From positions 1-45,417 of IMG/VR virus record IMGVR_UViG_3300046167_000102: a DNA stretch of 45,417 nt; one strand, 5' to 3'. How positions within the stretch are numbered: the first letter of the stretch is position 1; every line of letters starts with the position of its first letter. Positions 18,382-27,706 of this stretch are shown piece by piece. The notes under the pieces were generated by a model that had not been told where the DNA came from, did no database searches, and saw only the letters and a list, made by a program, of their open reading frames with translations. The DNA comes from a virus. A program made the translations under genes and the position numbers.

Positions 18382-19437
18382 ATGGGATTATTTAAAAAAT
18401 TAAAAAAAGCATTTAAAAAAGTTACAGGCTTTGTAAAAAAAGTAGTTAAAAAAACTGTAAAAGCTGTAAAGAAAATAGGTAAGAAAATAGGAAGTAGTAA
18501 AATTCTTAAAGCTTTAGCAATTGCTGCTGCAGTCGTAGTTACGGGAGGTGCAGCTCTTGGTGCTATGGGAGCAACAACAGGAGCAGGATTATTTGGTAGT
18601 GCTGCTGCTGCAGGTGGAACAGGATTTGCAGGTTGGATGACTGGTACTGCTGCTTCATTAACATCTACTACTTTAGGTTCTGCACTAGCTACACCATTTA
18701 CTATGTTAGGAACTGGAATTGGAAAAGCTGCACTAGCTTTAGGAGTACCTGCTATTAGTAATGCTGCCCCTTTAACATCAGCACAGTTAGGTAGTATTGC
18801 AACTACATCTAATCCTATTTTAGCTTCAAACCCTGCTGCTGCTGCTCAAGCTAGTACCGCAGGAGGTTTAAATTTACCAAGTACTCTTCCGGGTGCAACA
18901 ACAGGCTCATATGCTACATCTACAGGAATGGTAGGTACAGCTACTGGAACTGCTACACAACAATTAGCTGTTACTGCTAATGCTCTTCCGGCTGCTACAA
19001 CAGGTTCTTTTGCTACATCTTCTGGAATGGTAGGTACAGTTGGCGGAACTGCAGCACAACAATTATCTACTACTGTTCCTGCTGCTTTAGGTACAAGTAG
19101 CATTGGAACTGCAGCTACTGTTGCCCCTGCTCAAGCAAGTTGGTTTGCCAGACATCCTAAACTTACTACAGCATTAGGGTCAGTAGCAACAGGAGTCGCA
19201 ACAGGAGTTCTTACAGGAGCTGCTCAACAATACATAGCTGGAGACCCTGAACAACAAGGTTCTATGGCTGGTGCTGCTGTTGAAGGTGGAGAATATTTAG
19301 ACCCTTTAAAAGTTTATGCAGCTCAACAAGGAATTAGCACAGATAGTATTTATCAAAATATGATGTATGGTAACGTAGACCCTAGTAGTCAATATGGTAA
19401 TGATTTATATAGACAACAAACATTCGGAGTAGCTTAA
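18382..19437 (+). CDS. Internal virion protein, amphipathic N-terminus and Ala/Gly-rich membrane-active region
   Basis: A 351-residue protein. Residues 1-40 are very basic and helical (GLFKKLKKAFKKVTGF, then VKKVVKKTVKAVKK), like an antimicrobial peptide. Residues 42-125 are hydrophobic, rich in Ala and Gly (AIAAAVVVTGG), potentially membrane-inserting. A repeated unit LPGATTGSYATSTGMVGT / ALPAATTGSFATSSGMVGT occurs twice near residues 170-220. Such a protein could be ejected and form the channel across the envelope during infection (T7 gp14-like role). The stop codon overlaps the next ATG by one base. Confidence 0.65.
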   Translation: MGLFKKLKKAFKKVTGFVKKVVKKTVKAVKKIGKKIGSSKILKALAIAAAVVVTGGAALGAMGATTGAGLFGSAAAAGGTGFAGWMTGTAASLTSTTLGSALATPFTMLGTGIGKAALALGVPAISNAAPLTSAQLGSIATTSNPILASNPAAAAQASTAGGLNLPSTLPGATTGSYATSTGMVGTATGTATQQLAVTANALPAATTGSFATSSGMVGTVGGTAAQQLSTTVPAALGTSSIGTAATVAPAQASWFARHPKLTTALGSVATGVATGVLTGAAQQYIAGDPEQQGSMAGAAVEGGEYLDPLKVYAAQQGISTDSIYQNMMYGNVDPSSQYGNDLYRQQTFGVA

Positions 19438-20165
19438 TGAGTACACCTAAAAGACAACCTAATCCTGTTATATCTCCTAGCTTAAGTGAAGCTGCTGCTT
19501 CTTCTGTACTAGATGGATTAGACGCAGGTTTTACTATTGATGAAATAGCACCTGATACTGGTCCTAAGATAAGGGGAGAAGCTAAGTTTAGTCAAGAAGG
19601 ACTAGATAATCTTGTCAACTTGTCAAATAAAGGTGGACCTATACCGGGACAAAGTTTGACAAGAGATTCAGAAGACCCTTATCCTTGGGAAACTCCGCCA
19701 GAGTTTACAAACCCTAGAGAAGCTTTAGATGATATTGTAGGTTCTATAATGCAGCCTGAAGCTATGAAGAATATTGTAAGTGCTTTAGCTCAAGGTGGTG
19801 CAGTTGCTGATATAGGTACTGCTATTTTATATGCAAAGTTTAACGAAGGTAAGATAACACCAGATGTAATGATGATGTTAGCTGAACCAGTTATGTATAC
19901 TATCATGGCTATTGGTGAAGAAGCTAACATTAAATATAACATAGAAGGTAATGACTTAGATGAGTTTGATGAAGAAGATGATAAAGAAGATTTTGATAAT
20001 AAAGTAAATGAATTTAGAAACGTACTAACTGATATTAAGAAAGGAGCTACTAAAAATATAGAGCCTTCTAAGATTGATAGTAATGTAGTTCCTGAAAGCA
20101 TATTAGCACAGGTAAAAGAAAAAAGCCCAGAGATAAAAAGTTTATTAAGTAAAGGAGAAGAGTAA
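19437..20165 (+). CDS. Virion protein of unknown function, 242 aa
   Basis: A 242-residue acidic protein. The first about 75 residues are polar and Pro-rich, then a helical region with EALDDIVGSIMQPEAM and a patch ITPDVMMMLAEPVMYTIMAIGEEAN; the C-terminal part is Glu/Asp/Lys-rich. One-base overlaps at both ends (TAATG) place it tightly in the internal virion block, so it is co-translated. No recognised family. Confidence 0.6.
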   Translation: MSTPKRQPNPVISPSLSEAAASSVLDGLDAGFTIDEIAPDTGPKIRGEAKFSQEGLDNLVNLSNKGGPIPGQSLTRDSEDPYPWETPPEFTNPREALDDIVGSIMQPEAMKNIVSALAQGGAVADIGTAILYAKFNEGKITPDVMMMLAEPVMYTIMAIGEEANIKYNIEGNDLDEFDEEDDKEDFDNKVNEFRNVLTDIKKGATKNIEPSKIDSNVVPESILAQVKEKSPEIKSLLSKGEE

Positions 20166-21724
20166 TGGCTATAGAAGATTATTTTGAAGGAAGCAGTCAA
20201 GCTTATGGAAAGATAGCTGGTTCGTTGTTAGCAGGTAGAAGAAAAGAAGATAAGAAAGAAGCTAAGAGAGCTTTACTAGCTTCTACAGTCATGGCAACTT
20301 TTGGAGCTTTACAAAATCAACAGAAACAAAGTATTATCGATGCTAGTAATGATATTAAAGAACAATATAGTGATATTTTTAACCAGAACAAACAAGAGTT
20401 TGAAGCTTATTCAGACGAAAGAAACAGGTTAAAAATGTATCAGAAAGAAGGAAATAATTACTTAAACAAAGAAGCTGCTGCAAGAGTAAACAGTACTGAT
20501 GCAGCTATAGAAATGGGAGTGTCTTTTGAAAATAGAGGAAACGAACCTCTTGAAATTAGACAAAAATTAATGGAAGCTTTTAACGCACAAAAAAACGCTA
20601 TTAAAGCAGAGTTAGAAGCTTTAGAAAAAGACCCTAGAGCTACTTCAAAAACTTTTTCATCTTTTAATCAAAAAGCTATGGATGAGTATAAAGCTGCATT
20701 ATCTTTGGTAGAAGATGACCCAACTAAAAAAGGTATATTAAGGGAAGGGTTTAATAAGATATTTGGAACAGCTAGAGATGGTACTAAAAGATTTGGTATG
20801 GCTGAAAGAGCTGAATTAGAAAACGCTTTGAATATAGCTAAAAAAAACAGAACAAACTTTAGAAGTAAAATAGAAGATATTAATAGTATACTAACAGAAG
20901 AAAATCCTGAAATAGGTTTATCAGAAGAAGGATTAGTTGATGCTATTAAAAATAAAACTAAAGCTTATTCAAGTGATGAAATAGGAGACCAAGTAAAATT
21001 AACTTTAAATTCTTTTATAGAAACAGATGGTAATGAAAGTGCTTACTATAGTACTCCTTTTAATATAGATATGGAAACTTCTTCAGGCAAATCAAAAAAT
21101 AGGGATTTAAAAAAAGAATTACGTGAAGGGAATATTTATACTTTAGATAACGATGGTAAGAAAGTTCAAGTAGACTTGCCTATGTTTATAGAAATTTTAA
21201 GTGTGCAACAATTAGCTAATAATGATGCTTTACTTAGAAATGGTCAAGATGCTTTAGTTGGTAATAGGTCTGTAGATGCTGTTTTAAATAGGTTTGCTCA
21301 AGAAAAAAGATTTAAAATTGATGGTGGAAATATAATATTTACTGCTCCGAGCAGAGACGGTAGAAATTTATTAAACAATACTGCTACTGCAAGTGATGTT
21401 ATTGCTTCAGTAAATGAAAAACCTTTAGATAAAGGAGATATGTTTACAGCTAAAAAATATTCTTCAGTTGGAATATTTAATATTTTTCAAAGTGAAGAAT
21501 TTTTACAAGGTTCTGAACAAGAAAAAATAGAAGCAATTAACTTTTTAAAACAACAATATCCTGAAAATAAAGAAGAAATTGATATGCTTTACAATAATAC
21601 TTTAGAACAAATAATTGAATATAAAGAACAACAATTAAAAGAATATACTCAAGGTGGTTTAAGAAGATTTTTACCTGAGTCAATGTTTAAAGATACAGAC
21701 TTAGAAAAATTTAAAACTTTATAA
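20165..21724 (+). CDS. Virion protein of unknown function, 519 aa
   Basis: A 519-residue, Lys/Glu-rich, mostly helical protein. It begins MAIEDYFEGSSQAYGKIAGSLL and then has a segment GRRKEDKKEAKRALLASTVMA, a small amphipathic region that could contact membrane or DNA. The central part has long charged helices and the C-terminus ends in GGLRRFLPESMFKDT. The gene starts in a one-base overlap with the previous one and is 4 bases from the next. Context suggests an internal core or ejection protein (T7 gp15 analogue). There is no direct motif evidence. Confidence 0.6.
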   Translation: MAIEDYFEGSSQAYGKIAGSLLAGRRKEDKKEAKRALLASTVMATFGALQNQQKQSIIDASNDIKEQYSDIFNQNKQEFEAYSDERNRLKMYQKEGNNYLNKEAAARVNSTDAAIEMGVSFENRGNEPLEIRQKLMEAFNAQKNAIKAELEALEKDPRATSKTFSSFNQKAMDEYKAALSLVEDDPTKKGILREGFNKIFGTARDGTKRFGMAERAELENALNIAKKNRTNFRSKIEDINSILTEENPEIGLSEEGLVDAIKNKTKAYSSDEIGDQVKLTLNSFIETDGNESAYYSTPFNIDMETSSGKSKNRDLKKELREGNIYTLDNDGKKVQVDLPMFIEILSVQQLANNDALLRNGQDALVGNRSVDAVLNRFAQEKRFKIDGGNIIFTAPSRDGRNLLNNTATASDVIASVNEKPLDKGDMFTAKKYSSVGIFNIFQSEEFLQGSEQEKIEAINFLKQQYPENKEEIDMLYNNTLEQIIEYKEQQLKEYTQGGLRRFLPESMFKDTDLEKFKTL

Positions 21725-21728
21725 ACTT

Positions 21729-24700
21729 ATGACAGTACCTAAATTACTTCAGTCTTATTATGAAACTGAAGAAAAAAATGAAGAAGATATTCTTGCAAAA
21801 ACTTTAGAAGACGCAACTGCTGTTCAAGAAACTGTTACACCACAAGTTCCTAAATTATTAGAATCATATTATCAACCTAAACAAGAAGATATTTCTTTTA
21901 GTAGAGAGTTTAGTTATGGTACTGCTCAAGAAATGACAGCATTAGGAAGTGCATATCAATTAACCAAAGCAGGAGTTCAAGCAGCTTTTGACAGAGATGA
22001 AACTTATGAAGATGCTAGAGCTAGATTAGAAGCTGAAAGACAAGAAGAAATATTTCAAGAATATCCAGAGTTTAGAGGTAGAGAAGAAACAGCAGGTGTT
22101 ATTGCTGGTAGAGTAGGACAAGCTTTAGTTGACCCTGTGACGTTTTTTGTTCCTTGGGCTAAAGCAGCTAAAGCAGGTAAGATTGCAAGTTTAGGCACAG
22201 CAGGTACTTTTGGTGCTGCTGATATTGCACTAAGACAAGAAGCACTATATGGTGAAGTAACAGCAAAAGAAGTAGCTTTAGGTTTTGGATTAGGTGTTGT
22301 AGGTGGAGCTGTAGGTGAACTTGGAATGTCTGCATATAATAAAGCTGTTAGAAGCAAAGTAGGAGATAAAGAAGTTTATATTCCTACAGCTACAGAAATG
22401 CCAGTTGCTGTTGGTCCTCAACGTAAAAACGTACAAAAAGCATTAGAAGATACTTTACAAGAAATTCCAGAATATGCTGATAACATAGGAAAATTAACTT
22501 CAGAGCTAAGAGGTATAGCTAAAAGAAAAGACGAGATAAAAGAAACTAAGAAACAATTAGAAGCTACTTTTAAAACTACATTAAATAAACAAACAAGAGA
22601 TGACGATTTATATAGTATGCAGTTTGAAGATTATAGTAAATTAAAAGACTCTAAAGTTAGTAAATTAAAATTAGAAAACGAATCAAAATTATTAAACAAA
22701 CAAGCCAATGAGTTAGACGATAGACTGTTTGAAATATACACAAGTGAAATACCTAATAACTTACTAGACGTTTATAAATCAAGCGTATTAAACGGTATAA
22801 AAAATAATATTCTTACTGAAAATTTTGCAAGAGGATTAGTAACTGAACTTACTAAACCTTTATTTGGAGGAATTACTGGTTTTGGCATAGGTGCTACTTT
22901 TACAGAAGAAGGAGAAGGAAACGAAAAAGCTTTAACATTTGCTACAATAGGTGCTGGACTTATGGGTTTTCAAAGAATTATTCAAAGTAAACCATTTGAA
23001 TTAGTTCCTACTAAAATAAAAAATGCAATGGGTGAAGAATTTATTAGCTCTGCAAGAAGGTCTTATTATAATAGCTTAAAAAGTTTAACAGCAGCTTCTC
23101 ATGTTCAAGACTTAATGACATATTCTGCTCCTTTAGTAAATTACGCTGCTAAAATGTTTAAGATGCAAGGTGGTGGTGTTAAGCTAGGACAAGTTCAAAA
23201 ACAACTAGCGGTAGAGGAAGAGGCAACAGTTCAGTTAGGTTACTGGAAAAATAGATATGCTGAAATGTTAAGTCCACACGATGATGAGGTTTTAATATTA
23301 GCAGGTAGAATTGTAAATCAAAATAATTTAAAATCTGATAATTTTAGTTTTTTAACTACTCAAGATAGAATGAGTGAATACTTTAAAGAAGCTTTTGATT
23401 TATCAAATAAAATAACTAAATATACTTCAGACTTTAAAGAGTATGCAATATCTAGAGGATTAGATTTTGAAGAAGAAACAAGTTATGGTTTGACTCAAAT
23501 ACTTAAACAATCTGCAGTTGACGATGCTAATTACACTCAGGTTATATCTAAACTACAAGATGCTTTTTATTTACAAAGAGTTAAAGAACTAAAAATATCC
23601 AAAGAATCTAAAGAACTTTTAAGTATAAAAGAAATAAAAGAGTTAGAAGACTTTAATCTAGCTAAGTTTGTTTTAAATAAAAAAGAAATTAGTAATAATA
23701 AAGTTTTAAAAAAACTACACGATAAAGCTAGAAAAACAGCAGGTGAATATTTAAAAACAAGTACAAGACAAAGAAACAATTCTATCTGGGCTAAAGAAGA
23801 AAGCGATGCTATTTTTGTTAGTAATAATAATATAGGTAAGTCTAGAGAAGAAGAATTTGTTTTGAACGCTGCTAGGCATTTTGATAAAGAAAGAACCTTA
23901 TATGACCAAGAAGCTAGAGCAATGGTTTCTGATTTGTTTATTGATAATCCTTTAGAAACTTTAAAAGCTCTTACAGACAACACTATAAAAATTGCAGAAT
24001 TTGTAAAAAGGTTTGGTGCTAAAGGTGAAGGAATTAAAAAATTATTTACAGATATAGATATAAACTATAAAAAATTAGCAGACCCTAAAAATAAATATGA
24101 AAACGCTAAACAATTATACAGAGAAGTTCCCGGAATAAAAGCAGCAGCAGATGTAGAAAAGAAAAAAATTAAAGATTCATTAGAAGCTTATTTTGATGTG
24201 TACGGTATTGAAGGAAGAATAACAAGTGATAGAGGACAAACTGTTGTAATGTTTTTACAAACTGGATTAGCTACTACTAGATTAGCAAAAGTTGCAATAC
24301 CTAGTATGGGTGATTATTTAAACACAATTAATAACAGTGGTTATAAAGCTTCTTTTAACGCTGCTAAAGAAGGAATAAGAAAATATGCAAAAGGAGAAAA
24401 AACTTTTGCAAAAGAATCTTTAGGTTTGGGAATTAAAAAGAAACAAATAGATGGTCAAGATTATAAAATACTAGAGCCTAAAGGAGAAGGACTTCTTGAA
24501 AAAGGTAAGTATGTTATTAAGTCAGGATATTATGCTGCAACAGGTAGAAGGCAGGTTGATAATCTTTTAAATAGAGAAATTTCTGATTTAATACTTATAG
24601 ATAAACAAGGTAAAGGATTAGCTAAAGCTCAAAAAAGAATGTCTAATTTTACTAGAGATTTCTTTGAAGGTGTTCAATTAGGAAGAGTTACTAGAGTTGC

Positions 24701-26291
24701 AAGAAACTATTCTTTTCAAGCTGGTGCTTATAGAGCTATGGATATAGCTACTTTAATAGGTAAAGGAAAAACAAAAGAATTTTTAAAATCTAAAAATGCA
24801 ATTCAAAAAGAAATGGATAGTTTAGGATTAAGTAAAGAAGATTTTAAATATCTTAGTCAGTTTAAAACTTTAACTGAAGCTTTAAAAGACCAAACAGCAA
24901 GAGGATTTCTAAAAAAAGCAGGAATAAAATCTGCGGATAGAGATGCGTTAGTCCCTACAGTTGGCAATAGAAGATTATTTTCTCAAAGTAAAAACCCTCT
25001 TGTAAAGTTTTTAGGAAGTTTTTTATCTTGGGCTCAAGCTAAAACATCTCAAACCAATGCTTTATTAGCTAGAGTTGAACAAGGAGATACTGCTTTATTT
25101 TTAAGAATAGCAGCTTCTATGCCTTTGTATTATACAATTAGAGAAGCTCAAATAAGTTTATCAAGTAATAAAAAATATAAAGAGTCTGTAGCTGAAGAAA
25201 CAAAATTACAAAAATTTGGTGAGACTATGGCTTTTTCTGGTTACGGTAATTTATGGGTAGAGAAAGGAAGAAATATGGCTAAATATGATTCTACATTTTT
25301 TGAATCTATAGCTCCTGTTGTAGGATTTGGTGAAGATTTATATGAAATAATAGAAAAACCTGTAAAATTAATGACAAATGACGAAGCTGAAACATTTTTA
25401 GAAGGTTTAGGTGAAACTGTAAAAGAGGTATCAGAAGTTACTCCTATTGTTAGAGAGTTTGCTCCTTTATTAGAACCAGAAGAACCTGAAACTTTATCTC
25501 AAATAAAAAGTAAATATGCAACAGGTGGAATAGTAAAAGGTAAAGACGATGTACCATACACTAAAGAGAACCCTGCTGATAGAGTAGACCCTCGTACAGG
25601 TAAACCTTACTCTGACCAAATGGCTAGGCTTGGATTGTCTAGAGGCGGTGTATCAAAAGCTATTGAGAAAGTAAAAGAAAACTTAAGAGAAATGTTTACA
25701 CAAAAACAAAAACTTTGGGAAGGAGACCATGGAGATACTCCAATGTTAAGCCCGGATGAAAGAGAAGTAGATTTACCTGAAGAAGAAAAAACATATGATA
25801 TAGGATACGGTCATAAAATAAAAAAAGAAGAAATGAAAGAAGGTTTAATTCACGGAATACCTTTTATAAATAAAGATACAGGAGAATATATTCCTTTAAC
25901 TGAAGAACAAAAAACTATAATACAACAAAATGATATTAAAGAAAATGTTCAAGTTGCTAGAAATGCTGGGTGGGATAATAAGCTAAAAGAAAGAGGACTT
26001 ACGTGGGAAACTTTAGAAGAACCTGTACAGCTTGTATTAGAGGACTTAGCTTACAATGTAGGAGGAACTGAAGCAGGAAAGCAGTGGAATAAAATATTTG
26101 ACGATATACAAAATAATAATGTTGAAGGTATTGTAGGTAATTTAAGAAGAACAGAAGCAGGAGTTAATACAGAAGCTATGGATAATAGAGCTGCAAAAGC
26201 TGCTTACAACGCAGGACTAATTAATAACTTACAAGAAGCTATAAATTATGGTCTACCTTTAGCAACTTCTACTGAAATACCTTCTACATAA
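21729..26291 (+). CDS. Giant internal virion protein with C-terminal lysozyme domain, 1520 aa
   Basis: A 1520-residue protein ending the virion block, in the place of the T7 gp16 core protein. The N-terminal 60 residues hold two copies of VPKLLxSYY. Residues about 130-190 and 370-400 contain hydrophobic stretches. The C-terminal domain (from about 1325) resembles GH24 phage lysozymes: a Glu at 1331 in WEGDHGD, the GYGHK motif at about 1359-1363, and a later helix LEDLAYNVGG. This would locally cut peptidoglycan during DNA entry. The long helical middle is unassigned. It is the only muralytic domain I can see in the window. Its stop overlaps the next ATG. Confidence 0.75.
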   Translation: MTVPKLLQSYYETEEKNEEDILAKTLEDATAVQETVTPQVPKLLESYYQPKQEDISFSREFSYGTAQEMTALGSAYQLTKAGVQAAFDRDETYEDARARLEAERQEEIFQEYPEFRGREETAGVIAGRVGQALVDPVTFFVPWAKAAKAGKIASLGTAGTFGAADIALRQEALYGEVTAKEVALGFGLGVVGGAVGELGMSAYNKAVRSKVGDKEVYIPTATEMPVAVGPQRKNVQKALEDTLQEIPEYADNIGKLTSELRGIAKRKDEIKETKKQLEATFKTTLNKQTRDDDLYSMQFEDYSKLKDSKVSKLKLENESKLLNKQANELDDRLFEIYTSEIPNNLLDVYKSSVLNGIKNNILTENFARGLVTELTKPLFGGITGFGIGATFTEEGEGNEKALTFATIGAGLMGFQRIIQSKPFELVPTKIKNAMGEEFISSARRSYYNSLKSLTAASHVQDLMTYSAPLVNYAAKMFKMQGGGVKLGQVQKQLAVEEEATVQLGYWKNRYAEMLSPHDDEVLILAGRIVNQNNLKSDNFSFLTTQDRMSEYFKEAFDLSNKITKYTSDFKEYAISRGLDFEEETSYGLTQILKQSAVDDANYTQVISKLQDAFYLQRVKELKISKESKELLSIKEIKELEDFNLAKFVLNKKEISNNKVLKKLHDKARKTAGEYLKTSTRQRNNSIWAKEESDAIFVSNNNIGKSREEEFVLNAARHFDKERTLYDQEARAMVSDLFIDNPLETLKALTDNTIKIAEFVKRFGAKGEGIKKLFTDIDINYKKLADPKNKYENAKQLYREVPGIKAAADVEKKKIKDSLEAYFDVYGIEGRITSDRGQTVVMFLQTGLATTRLAKVAIPSMGDYLNTINNSGYKASFNAAKEGIRKYAKGEKTFAKESLGLGIKKKQIDGQDYKILEPKGEGLLEKGKYVIKSGYYAATGRRQVDNLLNREISDLILIDKQGKGLAKAQKRMSNFTRDFFEGVQLGRVTRVARNYSFQAGAYRAMDIATLIGKGKTKEFLKSKNAIQKEMDSLGLSKEDFKYLSQFKTLTEALKDQTARGFLKKAGIKSADRDALVPTVGNRRLFSQSKNPLVKFLGSFLSWAQAKTSQTNALLARVEQGDTALFLRIAASMPLYYTIREAQISLSSNKKYKESVAEETKLQKFGETMAFSGYGNLWVEKGRNMAKYDSTFFESIAPVVGFGEDLYEIIEKPVKLMTNDEAETFLEGLGETVKEVSEVTPIVREFAPLLEPEEPETLSQIKSKYATGGIVKGKDDVPYTKENPADRVDPRTGKPYSDQMARLGLSRGGVSKAIEKVKENLREMFTQKQKLWEGDHGDTPMLSPDEREVDLPEEEKTYDIGYGHKIKKEEMKEGLIHGIPFINKDTGEYIPLTEEQKTIIQQNDIKENVQVARNAGWDNKLKERGLTWETLEEPVQLVLEDLAYNVGGTEAGKQWNKIFDDIQNNNVEGIVGNLRRTEAGVNTEAMDNRAAKAAYNAGLINNLQEAINYGLPLATSTEIPST

Positions 26292-26428
26292 TGACACTTT
26301 ACACCGAGGAACAACTTGAAAAAGCTTATAAAGTCTACAGGATACACCAGATACAACAGGACTTAGGCTTTATGCAGTTAGAAGACTTTAGAGTGTTATA
26401 CGAAGACTTACTGGTAGATGTAGTGTAA
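26291..26428 (+). CDS. Small acidic protein, 45 aa
   Basis: ATG at 26291 overlaps the preceding stop and its own TAA overlaps the ATG at 26428 (both TAATG). It encodes 45 residues starting MTLYTEEQLEKAYKVYRIHQ and ending LEDFRVLYEDLLVDVV, helical and without a membrane span. I recognise the type from marine phage genomes near the lysis region but know no function. Tight coupling on both sides argues it is translated. Confidence 0.65.
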   Translation: MTLYTEEQLEKAYKVYRIHQIQQDLGFMQLEDFRVLYEDLLVDVV

Positions 26429-26862
26429 TGGGATTTCCGTTTGAGATAATAACTATGCTTGGCTCTACTGTACTTGGTGGAGTTATGAGTGTCTGGGCAG
26501 AGAGTCGTAAGGCTAAACAAGATAATCAGAAGTTACTTATAACACGTGGCGAGTTTGAAATGAAAGCTCGTAAAGCTGCAAGAGATGTTAAAGATAAAGG
26601 ATTCCAATGGACAAGAAGAATCATAGCACTAACATCAGTGTTTGCTATAGTAGTATTACCTAAACTTGTAGCTGTTTATTATCCTGATGTAGATGTTACT
26701 GTAGGTTATACAAACTTCCAACCGGGATTCTGGTTCTTCAAAGAAGGTAGAGATGTATTTGAATGGATAACTTTTCAAGGCTTGGTAATAACACAATTAG
26801 ATACCAACCTAGTATCAGCTATTATAGGTATGTATTTTGGTGGTAGTTTAGTTAAGAAGTAA
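26428..26862 (+). CDS. Membrane protein of the lysis region, possible holin-class
   Basis: A 144-residue protein. An N-terminal hydrophobic stretch (residues 5-22, FEIITMLGSTVLGGVMSV), a basic helical segment (about 28-60), a clear span at about 66-86 (IIALTSVFAIVVLPKLVAVYY), and a hydrophobic C-terminal end (LVSAIIGMYFGGSLV) suggest two to three membrane passes. It sits after the virion block and before another small membrane protein, the usual site of lysis genes. Holin is an inference; no endolysin partner lies beside it. Confidence 0.55.
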   Translation: MGFPFEIITMLGSTVLGGVMSVWAESRKAKQDNQKLLITRGEFEMKARKAARDVKDKGFQWTRRIIALTSVFAIVVLPKLVAVYYPDVDVTVGYTNFQPGFWFFKEGRDVFEWITFQGLVITQLDTNLVSAIIGMYFGGSLVKK

Positions 26863-26863
26863 T

Positions 26864-27145
26864 ATGAACGATTGGGTACAAGCAATAGAAACCATAGGTA
26901 TACCGGCAGCAGGTGCAGCAGGGTTAGGATATCTTGTATGGGTACTCTTTAAATCTTTGATAGCGGACATACATAAGAAGTTAGATACGCAACACGGGAT
27001 GATAGTTGCATTAATAGATAGAATAAGACAGATGGATAACGACATGATTAGAATAGATGCTATGTGTCGTGCAGCAATGGGTTTGAAACCCGATATAGAT
27101 AGGATAGCGAGAGCAGATGGAAAGAAAGACCAACGAAAAGATTAA
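26864..27145 (+). CDS. Small membrane protein with cytoplasmic coil, holin-like
   Basis: A 93-residue protein with one N-terminal transmembrane span (residues about 10-29, TIGIPAAGAAGLGYLVWVLF) and a charged helical tail with MIVALIDRIRQMDNDMIR, ending in a basic KKDQRKD. This plan is common in small phage holins and in anchor proteins. Its last 29 bases are also the start of another reading frame (27117-27215) that leads into the curli-like genes. Confidence 0.55.
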   Translation: MNDWVQAIETIGIPAAGAAGLGYLVWVLFKSLIADIHKKLDTQHGMIVALIDRIRQMDNDMIRIDAMCRAAMGLKPDIDRIARADGKKDQRKD

Positions 27146-27215
27146 TTTAGAATTACCACTTATAAGTATATTTGTATTTTTATTTATAGTAAGTGTGTTA
27201 GAGAATATACAATGA
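27117..27215 (+). CDS. 32-residue single-span membrane peptide joining the holin-like and csgF-like genes
   Basis: ATG at 27117, inside the end of the preceding gene, gives a 32-residue peptide: polar N-terminus with MERKTNEKINLE, then one hydrophobic span LPLISIFVFLFIVSVL. It ends with TGA at 27213-27215, sharing ATGA with the next gene's ATG at 27212, a classic coupling signal. Without it there would be 66 bases of gene gap in an otherwise packed operon. It could be a holin, antiholin or regulatory peptide. The evidence is context and composition only. Confidence 0.5.
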   Translation: MERKTNEKINLELPLISIFVFLFIVSVLENIQ

Positions 27216-27706
27216 AATTAAAACCAACATTTAAAAGTGAAAAAGCTTCAAGGAACTGCAAGTTTTGTATGTTCTTTTGGTCTATGTTAATTATGTTTTG
27301 GTCTGTAGGAAGTATTGCAGATGAAGTTGTATTTAAGTTTAAGAGTCCTAGCTTTAGTGGTGTGAACACTAGCTCACATTATCTTACAATTCAGAACCAA
27401 GAGTTCAATAGGAAACAAGCCTTGGCTGCAGAGATAAAAGCTTTACAAGACCAAATAAAAAGAGACAAAGAGAATACAACACTTGCAAGGTTTATAAGAA
27501 ACTTAGAGTCTAGGATATACTCACAGTTATCAAGACAGTTAGTAGAAAACTTGTTTGGAGAAGTTCCTTCTGATAGTGGTACATTAACTTTAGAAGGCAA
27601 TACAATTGTTTATAATGTAGAAGACGGAATAATAACTTTAACTATAACGGACAGTGATGGTAATACAACGACTATATCTTTACCTGTTGGTAACTTTACT
27701 TTCTAG
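27212..27706 (+). CDS. csgF: CsgF-like curli assembly factor (CsgG-pore partner)
   Basis: CsgF is a periplasmic/outer-surface partner whose N-terminus plugs into and narrows the CsgG channel and couples curli subunit secretion to nucleation. Here a hydrophobic segment (about residues 20-34) and a likely cleavage after A36 leave a mature start DEVVFKFKSPSFSG. It matches the F-x-F-x-x-P-x-F-x-G signature of CsgF (E. coli mature start TMTFQFRNPNFGG). Residues 75-120 are helical; the C-terminus has beta strands with VEDGIITLTITDSDGNTT, matching the DGQLQLNVTDRKTG-like end of CsgF. The start could be M20 instead of M1. It overlaps csgG by about 50 bases. Confidence 0.85.
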   Translation: MKLKPTFKSEKASRNCKFCMFFWSMLIMFWSVGSIADEVVFKFKSPSFSGVNTSSHYLTIQNQEFNRKQALAAEIKALQDQIKRDKENTTLARFIRNLESRIYSQLSRQLVENLFGEVPSDSGTLTLEGNTIVYNVEDGIITLTITDSDGNTTTISLPVGNFTF

